A program made the translations under genes and the position numbers. A stretch of 64,000 nucleotides of DNA from positions 626,545-690,544 of the forward strand of contig CAXAMN010023328.1 of NCBI GenBank assembly GCA_963970005.1. Reading direction: 5' to 3'. Within the stretch, counting starts at the first letter, position 1. The number at the start of each line of letters is the position of its first letter. This DNA is from Durusdinium trenchii (lineage: Eukaryota > Sar > Dinophyceae > Suessiales > Symbiodiniaceae). The notes beneath the pieces are model-generated. The model did no database searches and was not told where the DNA came from. It saw only the letters and a program-made list of their open reading frames with translations. Shown one piece after another: positions 42,951 through 50,668 of the stretch.

Positions 42951-44304
42951 TGTGTATGTAGGCCGTCTTGAAGATGAGGAAGTATCGAGCCTTGCTTGGG
43001 TAATAGGTGCTGTTCATATTGGCGTTGAGAAAAATGCCGAGGTGTGTAGGGAGTTGGAGTTGGTCCAGTGTAAGGATGTAGTGGCCGTTGATGGTGGGGG
43101 TATCCGGATCCTGCAAGAGGGTGCGAAGGTGATCGCATGCACAAGGGAGGTCTGCTGGATCCGGCGGGGAGTGGAGGGTGTCCTCCCATGTGCGGTGGTT
43201 ATGTAGGTGGGAGCGGAGGGTTTTGTGGGCGGCTTCTCTCAGTCTGTGTGAGGGGAGGTGGAGGGGAATCGTAAACTGCTTGTGCTGCTGGATGGTAGTA
43301 CGAAGCCACTGCTGGCAGTGCTTAGTGAAGTCGTCGTGGGCCAAGAAGGGCACTGTCAATGGGATGTTTTGTTTTGGCGGCGTGAGATTGCGGTAGATCA
43401 GGGCTTTGTTGAGGATGTGGAGGGCTCGGCTGCGGCCAGGTTCTTCCAGGTTTGCGGCCATGCGCCGGATTGCATAGACTTCGAGGTCGGTGTGGCGGCC
43501 GCTTCGTAGCTCTTTGGCTGCTTCAAAGGAGGCTGCGGTGTGTTTGGTAAGGTTGCGAAGAAGTTGGAGGGCGTGATGTCTGGTGGAGGTGTAGAGGTGT
43601 GGTTCTCTGAGGGTGTATTGGCGTTGCCGAAGGCGTCTGAAAAGTCGTTTGTGGGTGGCTAATCTGGAGTAGAAGTGGGCTCTGTGTTTTGTGAACTGCC
43701 ATCCCTGAGCTTTGAGCTTGAGGTGGTGGGAAATGAAAGGCCAGTTGAGTGGAGGCATCCAGTTTGCGATGTAGTGGTGCTCTTGGATCCAGGCTTGGTC
43801 ATAGGTGTCATGGGAGGTAAGTTGGATGGTGGTGTAGTGGTGGATGTTGTTGTGTGAATGCCAGTAACGTAAGGAGAGTTCGGCAGAAATGGGGATGTTG
43901 TTTTGGAGATGTTTGAGTTTGGCGCGGCGATTGTGCTCGCGGTGGGGGATGCCAATGGCTGTGGAGCCGACATAGAAGTGGCCATGCTGATGGTAGCAGC
44001 GTTGGGGCTGGTCAGGGTTGAAGTGGAGCTTGATGTAGACTGAATTGGGGGAGAGGAAGTTGTGGTAGTGGTAGGTGTGGGGCAAAATGTGGAGCTGGCG
44101 GAGACGGTTGCGCCATTGTTGTGAGCGACGGGTGTTGGAAGGGTATGCGAAAAGGAGGGTGATATGGATAAGGCCGGTTGCGAAGATGGCCTCGGCACGG
44201 TCGATGTATTGGGTACGGTGTATGAGCAAAGAGAGTGTTCGGTGTAAGTGGTAGAGTTGGGTGAGGTTGGTGTGGCTGGGTTGCTGCTGGGCAAGGATGG
44301 CGAG
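42769..44304 (-). CDS. GIY-YIG endonuclease part of Penelope-like pol
   Basis: The frame is open from the codon after the UGA at 44305-44307. No ATG occurs before or within the nuclease domain, so it should be made as an extension of the upstream ORF. GIY-YIG signature: SVYIK (about 44040), FYVGST (about 43975), an R-x-H pair (PHREHNRR), then the catalytic Glu and Asn in WIQEHHYIANWMPPLNWPF (about 43800-43745). After a basic helical region comes a CACDH motif and a GHYILTLDQLQ stretch. Coding sense appears to pass to the +1 frame at the AAAA run 42948-42951; the remaining codons to 42769 (Thr/Pro/Ser-rich) look like out-of-frame read-through. The domain would nick target DNA for priming. Confidence 0.75.
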   Translation of the reverse strand, partial: LAILAQQQPSHTNLTQLYHLHRTLSLLIHRTQYIDRAEAIFATGLIHITLLFAYPSNTRRSQQWRNRLRQLHILPHTYHYHNFLSPNSVYIKLHFNPDQPQRCYHQHGHFYVGSTAIGIPHREHNRRAKLKHLQNNIPISAELSLRYWHSHNNIHHYTTIQLTSHDTYDQAWIQEHHYIANWMPPLNWPFISHHLKLKAQGWQFTKHRAHFYSRLATHKRLFRRLRQRQYTLREPHLYTSTRHHALQLLRNLTKHTAASFEAAKELRSGRHTDLEVYAIRRMAANLEEPGRSRALHILNKALIYRNLTPPKQNIPLTVPFLAHDDFTKHCQQWLRTTIQQHKQFTIPLHLPSHRLREAAHKTLRSHLHNHRTWEDTLHSPPDPADLPCACDHLRTLLQDPDTPTINGHYILTLDQLQLPTHLGIFLNANMNSTYYPSKARYFLIFKTAYIHKMAQNTRASTIPRSAFTTIPGAPMAPSQHTPQATTPVYGSPASPTPRTFGQTHTTPPCRP

Positions 44305-44307
44305 TCA
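44305..44307 (-). promoter_or_regulatory. In-frame UGA between ORF H and pol (candidate readthrough stop)
   Basis: The 427-codon ORF ends at TGC TGA CTC. The same frame continues open for about 510 codons through the GIY-YIG domain with no ATG ahead of it. UGA followed by C is a leaky context in eukaryotes and UGA-CU resembles the start of the UGA-CUA readthrough motif. A recent Trp-to-stop mutation is the alternative. Confidence 0.55.
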
Positions 44308-45588
44308 GCAGCCGATAGCTGCTCCAACACCCACCAGCTGTTGGAGGCTGCGAATGGGGAGTCGGTTGACCCGGTTGAGGGGTAGGCCATACTTTGTGGC
44401 TGCTTCTTTTAGCTGCTGCGTGGTAACTTTGCTTGTTTGCAGCAGACGGACGACATCCTTGGCAGCTTCTTGAATGGTGGGGTCGAAAGTAGTGACCCAT
44501 TGTTGGATCTCTGGGAGGTTCCAGCCGTCGGGAATGTCGTCCTGCAGCGTGGGGTGTGGCGGTTGCAGGACATCGGTGAGGGCCGGTGGTTTTGGTGGTG
44601 GTGGAGTGGGTGCATGGGATGGGGCGGCCGGTGCAGAGGGTCGGCTGGTGCTCTTGACCGGTGTGAGTGGGTTGCCCAGGTCTTGGAGTTTCTGACGTGC
44701 ACGAGCCAGTTCGTCGTTGGTGTTTTTGAGGGCTCGTAGAGCGGTGCCTTCCGCAGGTGCTGGAGAGTGGGTTTGCAGTTGATCGATAAGTAGTTTGATG
44801 AGGGGAGCGTGAAACGCTCGGGCATGGGTGGTCTTGTTGGGAATGTCTGTGTTCTGTTGGGTGTGTAGGGCTTCCGCTATGCCGTCCAGGTCAAGGCGCT
44901 TCTCACGGAGTTGTTGGAGAAAGTGGGTCACGAAAACCGACTCCGCTATGCTTCTGGTGGCAATGAAACCTGTGTATTTGCCGTTGCTGAGGGTACGGGC
45001 GGTGAACTCGGAGGTGCCGTGGTAAGCCAATTGCCACGGGAAAACCTCAAAGGTGGGGAGTCCTGCCACGCCCGCTTTGCGAGACCACTGGGTGGGTTGG
45101 ATTGTACGATGTAGTTGATGGCCGAGGAGGGTGTTGGAATCCCAATGTTGCTCGGTTGGGTTCCAAGAGTCGGGAACAGGTGGTGTAGGGGAAGGGATGT
45201 GTGGGGGTGGTGGGGCAGGTGCTGTGGTGCCACGTGCGGTGGGTGGTGGCGGTGGGCTGTGTTGGAACGTCGAAGGTGGTGGGGTGACTGGTTCGGCCGT
45301 GGGCAGGGGTGGCGGTGGCGGAGGTGGAAACTCCGGCTGTGGGGTGGATGCCTGTGGTGGGGGTGTATGCTGCGATGGCGGTGTGTACGGTGGAGTCACA
45401 TACGGGTTGGAGTGGTGGACGTGGTGTGTGCGAAGGGCGTGGGTGAGTGGGCCATAGGTGCCTGTGGGGTTGTAGGCGTGGTGTGTGGTGGTGGGAGGAG
45501 AAGTTGTGGTATCTGGGTTGGTAAGCTGCTGATGATGTTGCTGCATCAAATAATGATTCCAGTAGTATTGCTGCCACTGCGCGTCCAT
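44305..45588 (-). CDS. ORF H, gag-like/pol leader protein with C-terminal SAP-like helix pair
   Basis: The start at 45588 (MDAQWQQYYWNHYLMQQHHQ) is chosen because the frame upstream reads poorly. 427 codons. Domains: Gln/His-rich N-terminus; Pro/Thr/His-rich linker with a poly-Pro run (about 70-140); folded region with LAYHGTSEFTARTLSNGKY; a Leu/Lys/Asp helical segment (coiled coil); a second Pro linker; then an acidic helix and VTTQQLKEAATKYGLPLNRV near the end, whose spacing resembles SAP/HeH nucleic-acid-binding helices. A strong pyrimidine tract (45750-45792) lies about 165 nt upstream of the ATG and would serve as a splice acceptor. It is fused in frame to the endonuclease through one UGA, so it probably acts in the place of a gag or leader protein. 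Functional reading is inference. Confidence 0.6.
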   Translation of the reverse strand: MDAQWQQYYWNHYLMQQHHQQLTNPDTTTSPPTTTHHAYNPTGTYGPLTHALRTHHVHHSNPYVTPPYTPPSQHTPPPQASTPQPEFPPPPPPPLPTAEPVTPPPSTFQHSPPPPPTARGTTAPAPPPPHIPSPTPPVPDSWNPTEQHWDSNTLLGHQLHRTIQPTQWSRKAGVAGLPTFEVFPWQLAYHGTSEFTARTLSNGKYTGFIATRSIAESVFVTHFLQQLREKRLDLDGIAEALHTQQNTDIPNKTTHARAFHAPLIKLLIDQLQTHSPAPAEGTALRALKNTNDELARARQKLQDLGNPLTPVKSTSRPSAPAAPSHAPTPPPPKPPALTDVLQPPHPTLQDDIPDGWNLPEIQQWVTTFDPTIQEAAKDVVRLLQTSKVTTQQLKEAATKYGLPLNRVNRLPIRSLQQLVGVGAAIGC

Positions 45589-46105
45589 GGTGGCTGGGCG
45601 AAGTACGACTGGATCGTGGGCGAGGAGCACCGGTTGTTGATTTGAGCAAGCTGAACATGCGAGAAACAGGTCCGGGAAAGGCAAATGAGGGAGTAAGCAG
45701 TGCCAGTGGAGTACCGTGATGTTAAAACAGTCATCCTGTCAGAGGTCAAGGGGCCAAAAAGGAAAGGAAAAAAAGGAAAGGAAAAAAGAATCCGGAAACA
45801 GCTGAGAAAACTGGAATACCGCAGAAAGCAAATGAGGTTGTTTCTGTTGATCAACATCCATGGTTAGTGTCTGGCTGGCCGCTGGAACGCACCGTTTTTC
45901 GTTGTGCGAAGTGAAACTGAGCGTGTTGGTCTGCTGAGTAAGCTGAGCCGATGTCCGAAGATGATGGTGGACATGTTTGTAGAAGGTGGTGGTAAAAACA
46001 GGCCTACGCATGAAAACTACGTACGGAGTATGGGTAGGGGAAGTTATTGGATGAATCATCCTCGGTGAACTCGTGAAAGGCGCCTCAGAAGCTGCAGCTG
46101 CTTGA
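45589..46105 (-). other. Intercistronic region F-H with pyrimidine tract
   Basis: On the minus strand 45750-45792 is almost pure pyrimidine (TTTTTTCCTTTCCTTTTTTT core), followed by TGACCTCTGACAG, an ideal 3' splice acceptor. A competing open frame (45739-47007) runs through here but is not coding-like. Confidence 0.6.
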
Positions 46106-47599
46106 TCAATGGTTGTCTGCATGCCACGGGTCTGTATCGGGGTCATAGTTCTGTTGTGATAGTGGCAGGGGGCGCCCCTGCGTGTCCACTCTTGTCGTGG
46201 AGGGTTGGAGCATGACCACTGGGGGTGGTGGAGCCAAGTCTGAGGAACTGGCTTGTGGTGGGATGAAGGGGAGGGGTTGTTGTGCTGGAAAGTGGTAATG
46301 TGCTGGCCACGGGTGGGTGGTTGGGGCAATGGTTGCCGGTGGTGCCACTGATGGGGTGGGTGTGTAGGATCCGCCTTGGAAGCAAGGCCAGCCGGTTGCT
46401 GGGGGGACAGGTTGGAGGGGTTCAGTGGAAGCATGATGTTGTTGGGCTTGATAAAGTGATGGTGGGGGTCGCTTTGGAAGAGGATGGACTGCAGCTGTTG
46501 ACTGTGGGTTGGTGGCTGGGGGCGTACGTTGGGGCGTGGGGGAGCCGGTGCGTGGATCCGGCTGCCGTGTGCGGGTGGGGGTAGTGGTGCGAGGAGGTGT
46601 CTTGGAACGTCTGTTGCGCGGTGTGCCGCCGATGGGGGAGGGAAATGTCGGAGGAGCGTGTGGCTGTTCCGGTAGGGTGACAGTGGGTGTGGGGATGAGG
46701 TTGACGTATTGCCATCGATCATGTGGCTGTTTGTTGGGGGCTGACGTGGGATTGGGTGATGCTGTGGGGAAGGTACTGCTGGCTGTGGGAAGAGAGGTAG
46801 CCGATTGGTTGGTGTCTGCTGTGGGTATAAGGCCGGCAAAAGATGGAAGCTGGACGATGGCGTGGATGTCCGTCTGGATGTGACGGTGATGGGTGGCCGC
46901 TCGAGGGGTTGCTCGAGGAGTGGTCTGTTGGGATTCATGCATGAGAAGCGGTGGAAGTGGGTTGGCCAGAATGGATTCAGTAAGTGGAGGAGTTTGAGTG
47001 GCGGCATCTTGCAGAGTGGTAGCCCTGGTCGCGGCGGTGGGAATTGGGTAGAAGCGAAGAGGTGCGGTGGAACTGGGGGAAGGATCTGTCTCTGTGTGTG
47101 TTGATGTGGAGGTCGGTGCGGTTAGGTTGGGATCCAGGAAGTATGCTGCTGGGGGAAAACGAGCCATGGTGTCAATGGCATTGAGAGCCAAGCGGGTGTG
47201 GCTCTGGATGCGTTGTACGTTGTTGTGGTAAATGGCAATGAGCCGCTGGACAGGTGGTGGAAGTGTGTCAGTGAGAGGTTGATGTCCGATAGGGGTGTCA
47301 GTAAGGGCATTGAGGCTGTCCAGGTGTTGGTGAAGAACGAATCTGTGGACATGAAGGTCTGTGAGAATGCCCATGAGGGCGTGGGGGGGTTGGAGGGTGT
47401 ATACTTCGGCCCAAAACGATTGGTCTGCCGAGATGTTGGTGGTGGCTGATGGTGCAGGTTGCGAGGGTGTGTGAGCTGGATTGGGTTGAGGCGGCAGCGG
47501 GGAAGGTGAATCGTGCTCTTGTGGAGGTAGTTCCTCCGGATCTTCATTGAAGAGAAATAAAACCTCAGACTGCTCATCATAGTCGGCGTTGCTCTCCAT
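46106..47599 (-). CDS. ORF F, Pro-rich protein with short helical domain
   Basis: Start at 47599: MESNADYDEQSEVLFLFNED, an acidic N-terminus. 497 codons. A helical domain at about residues 60-150 contains LIAIYHNNVQRIQSHTRLAL and ends with AYFLDPNLT. Its helix-then-Y(x)(x)DPxL layout resembles the domain of ORFs C and D (YRIDPTL / YRINPTA), suggesting a third, diverged paralogue. The rest is Pro/Thr/Ser/Gln-rich with a basic patch (RNRRSKTPPRTTTPTRTRQ). A spliced-leader-like motif (ACCGCAGCCGTTTTTCA, 47651-47667) lies 51 nt upstream of the ATG. Function unknown. Confidence 0.6.
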   Translation of the reverse strand: MESNADYDEQSEVLFLFNEDPEELPPQEHDSPSPLPPQPNPAHTPSQPAPSATTNISADQSFWAEVYTLQPPHALMGILTDLHVHRFVLHQHLDSLNALTDTPIGHQPLTDTLPPPVQRLIAIYHNNVQRIQSHTRLALNAIDTMARFPPAAYFLDPNLTAPTSTSTHTETDPSPSSTAPLRFYPIPTAATRATTLQDAATQTPPLTESILANPLPPLLMHESQQTTPRATPRAATHHRHIQTDIHAIVQLPSFAGLIPTADTNQSATSLPTASSTFPTASPNPTSAPNKQPHDRWQYVNLIPTPTVTLPEQPHAPPTFPSPIGGTPRNRRSKTPPRTTTPTRTRQPDPRTGSPTPQRTPPATNPQSTAAVHPLPKRPPPSLYQAQQHHASTEPLQPVPPATGWPCFQGGSYTPTPSVAPPATIAPTTHPWPAHYHFPAQQPLPFIPPQASSSDLAPPPPVVMLQPSTTRVDTQGRPLPLSQQNYDPDTDPWHADNH

Positions 47600-47650
47600 T
47601 GACAGGTAAGAGTGGAGGCGGTGCACGGTTGGAGGTAATGATCACGAGTT

Positions 47651-47667
47651 TGAAAAACGGCTGCGGT
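47651..47667 (-). promoter_or_regulatory. Spliced-leader-like motif before ORF F
   Basis: Minus strand ACCGCAGCCGTTTTTCA. The dinoflagellate spliced leader starts (D)CCGTAGCCATTTTGG. It is preceded by the pyrimidine-rich TGTTTTCTGTTTG. Confidence 0.5.
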
Positions 47668-47844
47668 CAAACAGAAAACACTCTCCCAGTGGAACTGGGA
47701 AAGCAAAACGAGGTCTCGATCTAAGTGGATTGGGCATTAAAGACCATCTAGACAAAGTCGAACAAGTGGAAAGTGAAAAACCCGACAGGAGATTGCGTTC
47801 TTTTTTGTTCATCACACGATGTGTGAGAATGGTGTGGGGTGAAA

Positions 47845-48684
47845 CTATGAGCTACTGTGGCGTGAATTGAGCTCGGCCGCGGCTGCAGCTGCGGCTTGGC
47901 GCGCAATCCGCAGAATGGTCTGTTGTAGCGTGGCCGCTTGCTGCTCTGTTAGCGGCGCGTCTGGAATAGGAGGTACTGGTGGGAACACTGTGGTGGTGTT
48001 GGTGGTAGTGGTTGGGCGGAAGTGAGTTGGTGGTACGGGACGTGATGTGGGTGGTCGTCGAGTGGGATGTGCTGTGGGATTGAGGTAGTGTTTGATGTCA
48101 TTGGAAAAGTTGAATGGTAGAAGTTGGCCGTTCCGGTGGGGACGTGGAATGGTGACCTGTAAGGGGATGCGTGTAGGTGTTGCTGAATGTGGAGCATGGT
48201 GCAATTGTGGGGGGCCCACCCAGGTGGTATTGATGGGTGGGTGCCCCGGACGTGCTTTGGGTAGAATAGGAACATTGGTGGTGAGGATAACAGGATCCTC
48301 AGTGCTGGTGGAGGATGTGGTAGATGGTGGTGTCGGTGGTGCCGTGGGATGTGGAGGTATGGCTGTGGGCTGTGTTGGTGTTGGCTTGGGGTTTGTCGGT
48401 GGTGTGTTGCGTGTGGACAGGTTCCGGTAAGATGTGTGGGAAGCAGGGGGGGCTTTCGCTGGTGGTGATGTAGATGTGGTGGAGGTTTTGTCCGGTACAG
48501 TGCTGACCGGAGGGCAAAGCATGGGAGTATGCTGTGGGGAATGTTCCTCCTTTTTCGTGAGTTCCAACTTGGTGTCGTTGGTAGGTGATTCGACGGCTTC
48601 TGCCTTGGTAAGGTGTGGTGTCTCATCCTTCACTTCGATGGACTCTGTGGGAGTGCGGTCCCAGTCAGGAGAGTCGTATTCCAT
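47845..48684 (-). CDS. ORF E, acidic/Pro-rich protein, unknown
   Basis: Start at 48684: MEYDSPDWDRTPTESIEVKD, very acidic; the longer frame upstream to 49257 overlaps ORF D and is rejected. 279 codons. N-terminal acidic Lys/Glu region (about 1-60), Thr/Pro-rich middle, then a basic segment with RIPLQVTIPRPHRNGQLLPF and an Ala-rich C-terminal helix (ATLQQTILRIARQAAAAAAA). The spliced-leader-like motif TCCGCAGCCATTTGAAC (48732-48748) is 47 nt upstream. No family recognised. Confidence 0.55.
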   Translation of the reverse strand: MEYDSPDWDRTPTESIEVKDETPHLTKAEAVESPTNDTKLELTKKEEHSPQHTPMLCPPVSTVPDKTSTTSTSPPAKAPPASHTSYRNLSTRNTPPTNPKPTPTQPTAIPPHPTAPPTPPSTTSSTSTEDPVILTTNVPILPKARPGHPPINTTWVGPPQLHHAPHSATPTRIPLQVTIPRPHRNGQLLPFNFSNDIKHYLNPTAHPTRRPPTSRPVPPTHFRPTTTTNTTTVFPPVPPIPDAPLTEQQAATLQQTILRIARQAAAAAAAELNSRHSSS

Positions 48685-48731
48685 GGGGTAGTGAGAAGGC
48701 GAAGTGGGATGCAGGAAGCGGCCCGTCGAGA

Positions 48732-48748
48732 GTTCAAATGGCTGCGGA
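48732..48748 (-). promoter_or_regulatory. Spliced-leader-like motif before ORF E
   Basis: Minus strand TCCGCAGCCATTTGAAC, continuing TCTCG. Ungapped against the 21-nt leader starting CCGTAGCC, 15 positions agree by eye. This is the best match of the six. Confidence 0.55.
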
Positions 48749-48859
48749 GATAAATGTGTGACTGCTGGGTAGTAAGATGGAGATAGTGTGAAGAAAACGA
48801 AAAGGACGGGTTTTTCCGAGCGAAGCGTAATGTGTGAGACTAAGCGATGTCCGGGCGCC

Positions 48860-49591
48860 TCAGGGGGAGGAGGACGGTGTGTCCGCAAGCAGGTGGTAAG
48901 CTGCTGAAGAGGTGGAACTGGAGTTGGAAGCCGTCCAAAGTGCTTGATGCAGGTGTCCGCGGTGGCCGGGAGCTGCAGAAGGTCGGTCTGGGATGGTCTG
49001 GTGTCGAGGGGTTGTGTGGTTCGGCTGTGAGAGTGTGGTGAGGGGAAGCCGGTCTCGGGAACGAGATCTGTCTCTGCAGCTGAATCGGTGGGTGAGTGGT
49101 GGTGTGTTGATGGGTGATGGTGTGGCTGGGGCACGTTGAAAGGTGGCTCCGGAGAGGAGGTTGGTTTGCTGTGGTGGAATGTCAAGGGTGGGATCAATGC
49201 GGTAGTGGCCAGGGGAGCCTGGTGAGCCAGGAAGGAATTGCAGCCTGTGGAGTCCACGGCGGGCGTCGTGGGTGGTGTTGATCAAATGTCGCAGGGTGTT
49301 GCGTGTCTGCAGAAAAAGTCTGTAGGCTGATGTGTTGGTGAATGTGGACATTGGGGGGACGGGATCCTGTACAATGGGGTGATGTTGGAGATCCTCAACA
49401 AGTAAGGATATAGTGCGGATCATCCAGTGGAGCAGGAGTAATTCAGGTTGGTGTGTCACGGATGGAGCCAAGTATGGTATGGGATTGTTCGGTAAAAAGT
49501 AGCCGTGGTGTGGAGTGGGCGGGCCAGGGGATAAGGTAGTTGTCGCTGAAAAGGGAGGTTGTGGAGTTCGTAGATCATCACGGGGCAGCAT
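48860..49591 (-). CDS. ORF D, RS-tailed protein, paralogue of ORF C
   Basis: ATG at 49591 (MLPRDDLRTPQPPFSATTTL). 243 codons. Central helical domain with SAYRLFLQTRNTLRHLINTT, DARRGLHRLQFL and PGSPGHYRIDPTL; then RDRSRSRDRLPL. ORF C has the equivalents RAYNLFYRMRGDL, QARRLLQFV, PGLPGQYRINPTA and RERSRSRDNLP in the same order, so the two are tandem paralogues. The role is unknown; the RS dipeptides suggest contact with RNA or splicing proteins. The spliced-leader-like motif TCCGCAGCCATTTGACC lies 37 nt upstream of the ATG. Confidence 0.65.
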   Translation of the reverse strand: MLPRDDLRTPQPPFSATTTLSPGPPTPHHGYFLPNNPIPYLAPSVTHQPELLLLHWMIRTISLLVEDLQHHPIVQDPVPPMSTFTNTSAYRLFLQTRNTLRHLINTTHDARRGLHRLQFLPGSPGSPGHYRIDPTLDIPPQQTNLLSGATFQRAPATPSPINTPPLTHRFSCRDRSRSRDRLPLTTLSQPNHTTPRHQTIPDRPSAAPGHRGHLHQALWTASNSSSTSSAAYHLLADTPSSSP

Positions 49592-49628
49592 GCCGTAGAA
49601 AGGACGGGCGGTTATGAAGAAACAGTTT

Positions 49629-49645
49629 GGTCAAATGGCTGCGGA
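49629..49645 (-). promoter_or_regulatory. Spliced-leader-like motif before ORF D
   Basis: Minus strand TCCGCAGCCATTTGACC. Its first 16 bases agree with the motif before ORF E. Confidence 0.5.
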
Positions 49646-49871
49646 ACATATGGTGGCATGCAAATGTGGAAAACCATCGACAGTGTGAGTGTAAAAAGTA
49701 GTAGTTCTGTTAGGTGGCTGAATTTTGCCGCTCGCCGAGAAAATCAGTGAGACTTGAAAAACAAAATGTAACAGCAGCCGTGGGCAGGGATGCCGTCTCA
49801 GAGTTGGCAAGTTGCTTAGCGGATGCCGTAGAGCGTGAGTTGGAATGTTGCTGCAACGCTCGATGTTGTAA

Positions 49872-50456
49872 TTAGCCACGGTGGTGTGGGAGGTTGTCGC
49901 GGGATCGTGAACGTTCCCTGGTGTGAGTGGCAGTGTTGATGTTGGTGGCTGGGGTAGCTTGTGGTGGGGGACCTGTCCAATAAGAGTGTAGACGGTCTGC
50001 TTCTTGTGGTGGGGTGCGTGGTGAGGGAGAGGGTGAACGGCTGGAAAGTCCAGGTGGTAGTGGGAAACCTGGCGGTATGTCGTGTATGATGGCCAGGTTT
50101 CTGCTGGAGAGTGAGGCTGTGGGGTTGATGCGGTACTGTCCTGGGAGCCCTGGGCCGGTGGTAACGAATTGAAGGAGCCGACGAGCCTGGCAGAGGTTAT
50201 CAATCAGGCGGTCCATCAAGATCAGGTCACCGCGCATTCGGTAAAAGAGGTTGTATGCTCGCTGGTCTTGAAAGTACGTCTGGCTTGGCATGGGTTCAGT
50301 GTGAAATGGGTGATGGCGGAGGTGTTGGTTGACCTGAAAAAGAAGGTCCAGGGAGATGTTGAGGGATTGAAAGTCAGGTTGAGTGCAAATCGAAGGTTGG
50401 AGCCAGCTCGGAGGGCGCTGCGGGAGGTAGTGTTCTGTGTCGGCATGTGTTGCCAT
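49872..50456 (-). CDS. ORF C, RS-tailed protein, paralogue of ORF D
   Basis: ATG at 50456 (MATHADTEHYLPQRPPSWLQ). 194 codons. The helical domain shared with ORF D spans about residues 25-115; the C-terminus carries a Ser/Pro-rich stretch and RERSRSRDNLPHHRG. The frame upstream to 50561 (hydrophobic, Phe/Leu-rich) is not considered coding because it crosses a splice-acceptor-like tract and the spliced-leader-like motif. Probably a small RNA-binding or structural protein of the element; function not determinable. Confidence 0.65.
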   Translation of the reverse strand: MATHADTEHYLPQRPPSWLQPSICTQPDFQSLNISLDLLFQVNQHLRHHPFHTEPMPSQTYFQDQRAYNLFYRMRGDLILMDRLIDNLCQARRLLQFVTTGPGLPGQYRINPTASLSSRNLAIIHDIPPGFPLPPGLSSRSPSPSPRTPPQEADRLHSYWTGPPPQATPATNINTATHTRERSRSRDNLPHHRG

Positions 50457-50504
50457 GAGGGCGAGCGCGAGGATTGGCCATGACAAATGGTGCAATAAAA
50501 AGGC

Positions 50505-50560
50505 GCACAAAAAGCTACGGAGCTGGAGTGGGCCTGAAAACTGAAAAAACGAAAAAACCA
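50505..50560 (-). promoter_or_regulatory. Splice-acceptor tract and spliced-leader-like motif before ORF C
   Basis: On the minus strand, GGTTTTTTCGTTTTTTCAG and TTTTCAG precede TCCGTAGCTTTTTGTGC (50505-50521). The motif keeps CCGTAGC exactly, as in the dinoflagellate leader, and lies 48 nt before the ATG. Confidence 0.6.
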
Positions 50561-50668
50561 AAGTTGGGCAAAATTGGTGAAGGTAGACTGGACGTGAAAA
50601 ACTAAATGTCAGTGCATGTCAGTGGATTTGTCCTGCGGCACGCCGTACTGAAGGCTGGGTGAAACGGA

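Noticed and set aside
45739..47007. 422-codon minus-strand frame overlapping ORF F
   Set aside because: It overlaps the better ORF F over most of its length, has His/Pro/Ser noise composition, and runs through a splice-acceptor tract; treated as a by-product of few stop codons in CCACC-rich DNA.
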